Assembly (NCBI GenBank): GCA_004194705.1
Contig: SADC01000002.1
Coordinates: 806,001 to 870,000, forward strand
Direction: 5' to 3'
Length of the DNA: 64,000 bases
Source of the DNA: Ditylenchus dipsaci
Lineage: Eukaryota > Nematoda > Chromadorea > Rhabditida > Anguinidae
The notes under the pieces are model-generated. The model worked only from the letters and a program-made list of their open reading frames with translations, searched no databases and had not been told where the DNA came from. How positions within the stretch are numbered: the stretch's first letter is position 1; every line of letters begins with the position of its first letter. The position numbers and the translations under genes are program-made. Of this stretch, positions 57,400 to 64,000 are shown piece after piece.

Positions 57400-58506
57400 A
57401 TGGATATCTCGGCTAGGGGAGACTTGTCAAAAACGAAATTTGTCAAACGTAGTTTTTGTCAAAGCGAAACTTGTCAAGACGAAAATTTTCAAAACGAATT
57501 TTGTCGAAACGAATTTTGTCAAAAACGAATTTTGTCAAACGAATTTTGTCAAAGATTTGTCAAAAATTGCCTTGGTCCCCCTTTAGTGAAATATGTGAAA
57601 ATTTCAAAAAAAATTTTTTCACTTTTTCAGGTTCCAAACCGGATCGTCCCTCACCGGAATGGCCAAAAGGCCAAAATAATTGGTTTTTAACATAACTTCA
57701 CCCTGAACCATTCCAAACTTGGGGTAAGCACCATCTGGCCAACCATATGCTGTGGATGACCTAAACAAAATGTCATAATAAAAATCTAAAACAAACCATC
57801 CTATCATTTGCAAAATCATATGGTGAATGGCGTTTGATAAGACCAAAAGCTCAAGTTTACCTGCCAAAACCCTAAAACCTGGGGTAAGTACCATCTGGCC
57901 AGGTGGATATCACCTGGATGACCAGAAAAATTCAAATCGCATTTCTTGACTTATCAAACACGATTAACCGCACGATTTTGCATATGATAGCATGGTTTGT
58001 TTTTGAATTTTCAAAAAATTTTGATTTTTTCTGATCATCCAGGTGGATATCCACCTGGCCAGGTGGTACCTACTCGAGGTTTTAAGGTTTTGGTAGGTAA
58101 ACTCGAAGTTTTGGTCTTATCAAACCCAATTCACTACACGATTTTGCATATGATAGGATGGTTTGTTTTAGATTTTATGACATTTTGATTTTTTAGGTCA
58201 TCCACAGCATATGGTTGGCCAGATGGTGCTTACCCCAAGTTTGGAATGGTTCAGGGTGAAGTTATGTTAAAAACCAATTATTTTGCCTTTTGGCCATTCC
58301 GGTGAGGGACGATCCGGTTTGGAACCTGAAAAAGTGAAAAAAAATTTTTTTTAATTTTGCCATTTTTCACTAAAGGGGGGACCAAGGTATTTTTGAAAAA
58401 TCTTTGACAAATTCGTTTTTTAAAAAATTCGTTTGACAAAATTCGTTTTGACAAAATTCGTTTTGACAAATTTCGTTTTTGACAAATGTTACCTAGCCGA
58501 TATCTC
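57400..58506. mobile_element. 1.1-kb near-palindrome, GGCTAGGGGAGACTTGTC family, copy 3
   Basis: GATATCTCGGCTAGGGGAGA with CTTGTCAAAAACGAAATTTG at 57402-57445 is mirrored at about 58462-58506. Tandem words TTTTGTCAAAACGAA lie inside each end. The arms then share TTGCCTTGGTCCCCC, AAACCGGATCGTCCCTCACC, TTCACCCTGAACCATTCC, ACCATCTGGCCAACCATATG and CACCTGGATGACCAG text up to the centre at about 57950-58010. The facing open frames are mirrored translations. Confidence 0.85.
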
Positions 58507-58738
58507 TAGTGTCAAAGTATGTACAGATCTAAATGATTTCAGAAGCTTTTGTTCTAAAAAGGTGAAATGTTTTGAATATTTATTGCATTTTCACCTTTAA
58601 GTAAGCTTTAAGTCTAAAGGTATTTCAAGTTTTTCTTATAATGGTGGTTTTCAATTATTTTCCTTTACACATTATTTTGCGTACAGAGTAAGCCATGTTG
58701 TAGAGAAAAGATAAAGAAGGTAACCAACCTTTTGGGGG

Positions 58739-58746
58739 TATATAAA
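58739..58746 (+). promoter_or_regulatory. Probable TATA box of the collagen gene
   Basis: TATATAAA about 190 bp upstream of the collagen ATG. A start about 30 bp downstream would give a 5' UTR of about 160 nt. That UTR would contain an upstream ATG at 58804 with a 7-codon frame. Confidence 0.45.
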
Positions 58747-58931
58747 TCACTTAGGAAAAAACTTGCTTTTGTTATCTGTTTGAAGCTGTGTGTGTTTGTG
58801 CGCATGGCCTATCGATTGCAGCACTAATCAAAAGCTAATCAACGAGTTAATATTTAGTTTATTTTTGGTTAATTTGAGTAACCTTTTTACTGATTGTCTA
58901 GCAATATTTTCATAACCTCAATTTGTAATCA

Positions 58932-61865
58932 ATGACTGAATTGGAGACATATAAAAGTCGAAGGAAGTATGCAGATAGGCTCAAGATGATTTCATTTTTG
59001 GGCATCACAATAAGGTTTTTTATTTATTTTTAACAGCAATAAGCAACTATGCTTAAAATGATCTTTTTAAAAGTGAAAATCTACTTTTTGGTCGACTCTC
59101 CCGGCAACGTACCCCCCTCGGCATCGTACTGTCTCTATAAAGTACTTCTCTAAGGTCGGTCCCGAGGGCGCTTTTTATACCGAGGATCGGCTGTTACGTA
59201 CACTCTCGGAAACGTACGCTCCGGGCAGCGAGCGTACAGCTGAGACAATCCTTCATGGGTATGTTGCCTGGAAAGTCTGTACAGTATTCACTTTGTGCAT
59301 AATTTTTTTAATTTATGCTGTGCGCGGATAAATTGCTTGTAGCTGAGATAAGTTTATTACCTAATAAATTAAAACTTAAATAATTAAGCACAAGATTGAA
59401 AAAATAGTTGGTTCTAGTGATAATGCTATACCAAAAATCACTGGACGACCAAAATTATTTAGTTTACTGGCTTATAACTTAACACCCCCTCTCAAATCAG
59501 GATTTTTAAAGAGTGTCCAAACTATTTTTAAGTGATAATTTAAGTGATCTCTTTTTGACATTTGCAGCACAATTGCAACAGCAGCTAGTGTTGTGGTCAT
59601 CCCTTTGATCTACAGTTACATGCAGAGGATCCAATCCTCCCTGAGTCCTGACCTTGAAATGTGCAGAGTGGACGCCGACCGTTTGTGGATTCAGTTTTCC
59701 AAGACTCAACAAGTTTTACTTTATTTATGTTTAATCCTGACAACATTCACAATTTAAGCAGCTTTTACATGGCCATAGACGCCAAAGTAGACAAGCGATG
59801 TATGTGCAAGCCCCACTACCATATGCCCCTCCTATTATACCTCATATCCCTCCGCATATGCCAGCAATTTGTACAGTAACAATGCACACTCCCCAAGCAA
59901 TATATACCAGCCTACTTACCAGCAAAATACTGCCTCAGGATATTTGCCGCCAACCAGACTGCAAGACCACTGGCACAACAGCCAACTGGCCAGTGTTGTG
60001 CTTGCTCTATGGGTGCACATGGAGCACCTGGCTTGCCTGGACTTCCGGGAGATCCTGGTTTGGAACTGAAACTAGTTATTTTGGTTTAATGTTTTGGTTT
60101 AAGGTCCGGATGGCGCTCCAGGAGAGGATGGTCAGAATGGAGCGGATACGGCAGGGGATCTCAACCAGCAAGACTGGTGTTTCGATTGTCCTCAAGCACC
60201 TGCTGGTAGCTTTTTTGTAATTTAGCTAAATGTATTTGAAATTTAAGGACGACCTGGATTTGTTGGAGCCAAGGGCCCGCCTGGCAGCCCTGGAGAGCAT
60301 GGCATCAATGGACAGAATGGGCAGGCAGGAGTGCAAGGTCCTGCGGGACCACCTGGACCTGTTGGGACTGTTGGACCGTCTGGAAGCAAAGGTGTACCAG
60401 GACAGCCTGGAACTGTTGAAGAGATTGATGGCCCTGCCGGTCCCCCTGGGTTGGCTGGACCTGTGGGTATGTTCCTAATATTTAACTTAGAATATATTTA
60501 AATGAATAAAATTCTTTTATTTAGTTAAATTCTTTTATTAGGGACCACCTGGGCAAGATGGTGATGTTGGAAGACCAGGTGATTTATAAAGAAGAAGTTT
60601 TTATAATGATTTTATTTTAATTGCAGGTGGTGAAGGACCTGCTGGAATGCCAGGATCTCAAGTAAGACAAATACGAATAATTTTTACAATGACATTCAAT
60701 AAAAATGAGAAATGGGTTCTTTTGACAACTGCTTTTCAACCCCAAAATAGTCACCGCAATATGTTTTGTGATGACCCATAGGCAGAGTTGTCACGTACAT
60801 TTCTATTTCGCACCATCAATAAAATGCTGGGTTTCAAAGAATTTTTCAAGCGGCTAACAAATCGGCGTTGACAACCCTGCTTATGAGAGCAAAAAATCCA
60901 GCAAATTTTAAATAAAACATTAAACAAAATGAAAACCACGAAAAAATTTATTCGCTTATAATTTATAGTTATTTTATTTTGAGCCATGGCGGAAGCATCG
61001 GCTCCATATTTTTTTGTTAGAGTGGAAAATAGGCAAATTTCAGTAGCACAATTTATGCTGCCACTTGTTGGTATACAAGAAATGCGATGTTTGAAGTCCA
61101 AATCAAGGGTCTTGAAAAAGCGGCAAACCACAACTCCGGCTAATAGAATCCACAATTAAATTCTTTAGTAGTCGAGCCCAGCAGGCGGTCAAAACTCATG
61201 CAATATTATTGTATCGAGAAAAATACGCCGAGAAAAGTTTCGAATTGATTTCAACCACTGATGTCTATTTTTTTCAGCTTTTTGTGAACCAGCTTTTGGA
61301 ATGAAACAAGAAAACCCAACATGTCGAAAAAGTTTCAATTCGCAAGAGTCCTACCAGAAACGATCAAATTTAAGAATAAATAAATTTTCGATAAGTTCCA
61401 CTACTTCAGATGAAACTTATTTTCATGCGGAAATCAGAAAACCATGACCATGTTTTATTGTATATCAAGTTTAATCATTCATTGACCGAAAATATGCAGG
61501 AGATCAGATCAGGCGATCTCGGGTTCTTAAAATCGGGTGGGGCATGATCTCATCCTCGTTTGATCACATTTTTTCCGCAGAATTCCCACACGTTGGTCAC
61601 TACGCATCTCTATTTTGTGCACCATGAAATAAACAGTACATACCAATATAAGTATTCATTCAAAAGTCGTCATTTTCAGGGCACACCAGGAGTAAGAGGT
61701 GGGCCAGGTTTGCCAGGAATGCCTGGAAAACAGGGTGAATTAGGTGCTCCGGTAAGATTCGCTATAAACTTCAGTTAGTCTGCAAATGTAAAATTGTTTC
61801 AGGGTCTTGGAGGTCAATGCGACCATTGCCCACCGCCCAAACTTGAGAATGGCTTCCATGGATGA
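58932..61865 (+). CDS. Nematode cuticle collagen
   Basis: Nine exons at 58932-59014, 59568-59712, 59762-60057, 60104-60205, 60248-60466, 60542-60578, 60627-60661, 61680-61751 and 61803-61865 (TGA). The N-terminus (TELETYKSRRKYADRLKMIS) runs into a hydrophobic signal-anchor (IATAASVVVIPLIYSYM), the nematode cuticle collagen N-terminal domain with DADRLWIQF. Then come a furin-like RRQSR, a Tyr/Pro/Asn-rich stretch, CCAC, a first Gly-X-Y block, DWCFDCP, a long Gly-X-Y block with one interruption (TVEEIDG), and a C-terminal CDHCPPP. The secreted product would trimerise and be cross-linked into the cuticle. Exon 3 changes frame twice (about 59860 and 59950). Exon 6 has one extra G after its acceptor relative to phase. 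Intron 1 (553 bp) and intron 7 (1.0 kb) carry repeats; five introns are under 80 bp. AATAAA is at 61930 and 61947. Confidence 0.9.
59090..59250. repeat. Repetitive ACGTAC-rich block in collagen intron 1
   Basis: CTCTCCCGGCAACGTACCCC at about 59097 resembles CTCTCGGAAACGTACGCTCC at about 59203. CCGAGG/CCTCGG and CGTACTG/CAGTACG words are scattered between. GGTCGGTCCCGAGGGCGC resembles the GGTCC-CC-GAGGG box of the pogo-like elements, so this may be a degenerate member. Confidence 0.4.
60662..61679. other. Intron 7 of the collagen gene
   Basis: 1.0 kb, unusually long for this gene. The - strand 134-codon frame (60751-61155) is the longest one in it but shows no domain or splice context. It is probably an inserted, unrecognised repeat. 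Confidence 0.4.
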
Positions 61866-61929
61866 ATAGTGCTGCACTAAATTGTCTGCAAAAATCTCAG
61901 GAGTTGTAATAGAATTGATAGTTTATTAG

Positions 61930-61952
61930 AATAAATCAAACACAACAATAAA
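61930..61952 (+). promoter_or_regulatory. Polyadenylation signals of the collagen gene
   Basis: Two AATAAA hexamers, at 61930-61935 and 61947-61952, lie 65-82 bp after the stop codon. Confidence 0.65.
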
Positions 61953-62200
61953 AACCTGTATAAATCACATTATTGACACGTATACCTCAACCCAATTCAC
62001 AGTCAATAGTAAAATGATAATAAGACATTGACATCAGTGCCATTGATCCCCACCTCTCTAATATATTTTTATCCTGTTCTTTTTTTGGCATGAGGCCTGT
62101 CTTGTGCTTGACCGTAAAAAAGAATATCCAGGCAAATAATAGGGGAGACAACGTGACTAGTGTCACAATATCAACAAATTTAACTAGCTCTAGTTTAAGA

Positions 62201-62830
62201 CTAAGATCTGAAAGTGAGGCCGAGTCGGTTGGTCACCAGCCATTTCATGAACAGAGTGTCACTAACCAAAACATCCTCTACAGTTTTGTTAAGAGCTTGG
62301 TGTTTGGTTTGTTGGAATAGCTCCAGCATTTTGTGAAGGTGAGCAGCTGACCGCTTTTGCACATTTCGTCTGAATGATAATATTAACAATACGTAAAAAA
62401 TTGTTAATTGTAATAAACACACCTCCTGATAAGTAAACGGAATTGGCTTTTGATCAATGGAGTGTGCTGCTGCCTTCTGATCAGTCTCCTCAAGGAGCGC
62501 ACATCTTCACCAATGTTGTGTTGGAATTGGCTGATTTGAAGCAGGTTGTTTTGCAAACACTGAGACGTGCATCCAGAGATAGCTAGGCGAAATCGCAACT
62601 CTGGTTGCACTCTAGACAATAAGAAAGCCATCAGGTTTGGGATGCTTAGAGGTAAGTTGCGCGGGAACAATGAGCTTTCCATTGACCTTAAAAAAAGACC
62701 TAGATTAAGCAAAAGGGAAGTTTAAAAAAACCTGTAAGCCGGAAAGAATACTAGTGCAGGCAGACTGTCAAAAGTGTACTGCCAGGGCAACTTTTCCTTG
62801 GAAGCGTCCAAACTTAAATTAAACCAGTCA
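62201..62830 (-). CDS. TXNDC11: TXNDC11-like thioredoxin-domain protein, 3' end
   Basis: Three - strand exons: up to 62732 (start near 62815-62835), 62686-62423 and 62369-62201 (TAG). Both introns are short (45 and 53 bp) and in phase. The first two exons read KEKLPWQYTFDSLPALVFFP, then FPRNLPLSIPNLMAFLL. This is the end of the last thioredoxin-like domain of TXNDC11 (motif LPWxxxxDxLPxxxFFP ... LPxxxPNLxxF). The rest is a helical, Arg/Gln/Leu-rich tail (VRSLRRLIRRQQ, LHKMLELFQQTKH) in the place of the vertebrate protein's coiled coil. TXNDC11 is an ER-membrane thioredoxin-related protein known to bind dual oxidases and EDEM folding factors. Its CxxC-bearing exons should lie to the right, but I could not find them before the window edge. 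The gene is tail-to-tail with the collagen. Confidence 0.6.
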
Positions 62831-62839
62831 TAACCGCAT

Positions 62840-63310
62840 CACTTTTTTCAGCCTTTAGTTTAAAATTTTTTAGGATTGATCGGGCAATTTGGCGGAAGCC
62901 GGTCTTCGGAAAGGAGGTTTTTCCACAATTTTTTTTTAAATTTTTCTGCCTTACCCTAAAATATACCAGAAAACACAGAGGTACTTCTTTAGTTCCAGCC
63001 CACCCCCCCCCCCCGCCCCCAGCCCTCATACTCAAATTTTTTAAAAAATTTACCCAAAACCACCCCCCGAACTCATTTTTCTGCACAAAAAGATACAAGA
63101 AGCATTTCTAAACACTTTATAAATGAGAAAAATCAAATTTTGTCAAAAACATTCGCCACCGCCCCTGGGGGTAGATGGTCTTTTTCAACTATTTTAGGGT
63201 CATTTTTGGTGATTAATCACATTTTTCTTGCTGGAGCTGGGCAAAAAGACTCTCTAAATGCATGTTTGATCAAGAGTCTTGCTCGGAATTATGTCTAAGG
63301 TAAGGGGGAA
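62840..63310. repeat. Fold-back debris with hairpin-family arm
   Basis: C-runs at 63001-63014, a TTGCTGGAGCTGGGCAAAAAG ... CAAGAGTCTTGCTCGGAATT variant-B arm at 63228-63300, and a repeated ACTTCTTTAGTTCCA word (62983, and inverted at about 63317). No coding exon is seen. Confidence 0.5.
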
Positions 63311-63653
63311 TGGGGGTTGGAACTAAAGAAGTGCCAACACGGGTATTTGTGTATTGGAACCGATGGGGTACTCTACTTCTTGCTACCATACTAATTACTA
63401 TATGAAATTCATGCAAATACCAGTAGAAGTGGATGAGTGAGTCAAACTGGTTGAAATAGTGTTTGGTGGAGTGGAGAATGTAGCTCACCACTTAAATGTT
63501 TGATTAAAGTTTGATTAAATTCGCTTGTATGGATGCAGACCTTGACTTGGACCATGCCACCTCCGTCCGCCCGTAAAAAAGACTAATGAATCAAAAGAGT
63601 TTTGCTGAAAAATTTTAGTATAGGACTGTCAAATCTGGCTTATTTTCACCCTG

Positions 63654-63875
63654 TTGAGTATTTGTGTTGTGAAAGAGGAGGCGGTGAGTCTGTTTATAGT
63701 GCTCACGGAAGGAATAGGAGAAGCAGCAGCTGTGAAGTTATGTTCTGATAATACGGGACTGAAGCTATCACTTTTGCTCCACTATTCCATCAGTTATATA
63801 ATTGTGCAAGAAGGTGTCGAGATTGATCCTGCAATTTACCGCGTGAATTTGAAGGTGACAACTTCTCCACAATAG
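63654..63875 (+). CDS. Possible exon, unrecognised
   Basis: A + strand open segment preceded by a weak GTTGAG acceptor at about 63657. It reads VVKEEAVSLFIVLTEG, EAAAVKLCSDNTGLKLSLLL and VEIDPAIYRVNLKV, ending at TAG. The composition looks coding, with balanced hydrophobic and charged residues. No neighbouring exon is visible before the edge and I recognise no domain. Confidence 0.25.
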   Translation: MSICVVKEEAVSLFIVLTEGIGEAAAVKLCSDNTGLKLSLLLHYSISYIIVQEGVEIDPAIYRVNLKVTTSPQ

Positions 63876-64000
63876 CACATTAGTATCGTGGTGGTCGAAT
63901 AGGTTGGATAAATTAAATTTTTTTGCTTATATGTTGATAACTCACAAAAGTTTACTATTTAGAAAATGGCAAAAATGGTTTGTGCTATCTAGCTTCATCC

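Noticed and set aside
57619..58188. Paired ORFs with similar sequence (VVPTRGFKVL/VLTPGFRVL)
   Set aside because: They are mirrored translations of the 1.1-kb palindrome arms.
60751..61155. 134-codon - strand frame in collagen intron 7 as a gene
   Set aside because: No domain, signal, splice or start context was found; length alone is weak evidence in AT-rich DNA.

Overview
The window is a piece of a repeat-rich nematode nuclear genome. The best evidence is a nematode-type cuticle collagen on the + strand at the right end: a nematode cuticle collagen N-terminal domain, a furin-like site, CCxC and WCFDCP cysteine knots, and Gly-X-Y blocks. All recognisable genes are split by GT-AG introns. 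Some introns are only about 45 bp; others exceed 2 kb and are packed with repeats. I cannot name the species.

Layout: (1) 1-3.7 kb, fold-back repeats. (2) 3.77-22.67 kb (+), a Thr/Ala/Ser-rich mucin-like gene ending in a small Cys-rich PAN/Apple-like domain. Its two halves join in phase across an inferred 15.3-kb intron. (3) Inside that intron: a six-exon secreted/transmembrane leucine-rich-repeat gene on the opposite strand (9.39-15.16 kb), a short signal-peptide ORF (17.63 kb) and many transposon remnants. (4) 23.2-31.8 kb (+), a five-exon multi-pass membrane protein I do not recognise. (5) 32-38 kb, nested inverted-repeat elements. (6) 38.27-42.95 kb (-), an SH2-domain adaptor with a YDTPWEF N-terminus, like the SHB/SHD/SHE/SHF group. 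(7) 45-52 kb, fold-back elements with an unrecognised gene (47.03-50.07 kb, -). (8) 53.4-56.3 kb, a minisatellite of about 30-35-bp units that switches orientation twice and carries a longer-period repeat. (9) 57.4-58.5 kb, a 1.1-kb near-palindrome. (10) 58.93-61.87 kb (+), the nine-exon cuticle collagen. (11) 62.2-62.8 kb (-), the 3' end of a TXNDC11-like thioredoxin-domain gene, convergent with the collagen. The genes do not form an obvious pathway, although several products are secreted or membrane proteins (mucin, LRR protein, collagen, multi-pass protein, TXNDC11-like ER protein).

Two things dominate. First, almost every real gene carries one or more single-base frame breaks, often in homopolymer runs, while its splice sites and intron phases stay intact. 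This looks more like residual indel error in a long-read assembly than pseudogenes; exon models here are therefore reconstructions across frames. Second, most non-coding DNA belongs to several families of fold-back or terminal-inverted-repeat elements, often nested. They include a GC-rich hairpin-core family with about a dozen copies and pogo-like elements that share a terminal framework but each repeat a different internal word.
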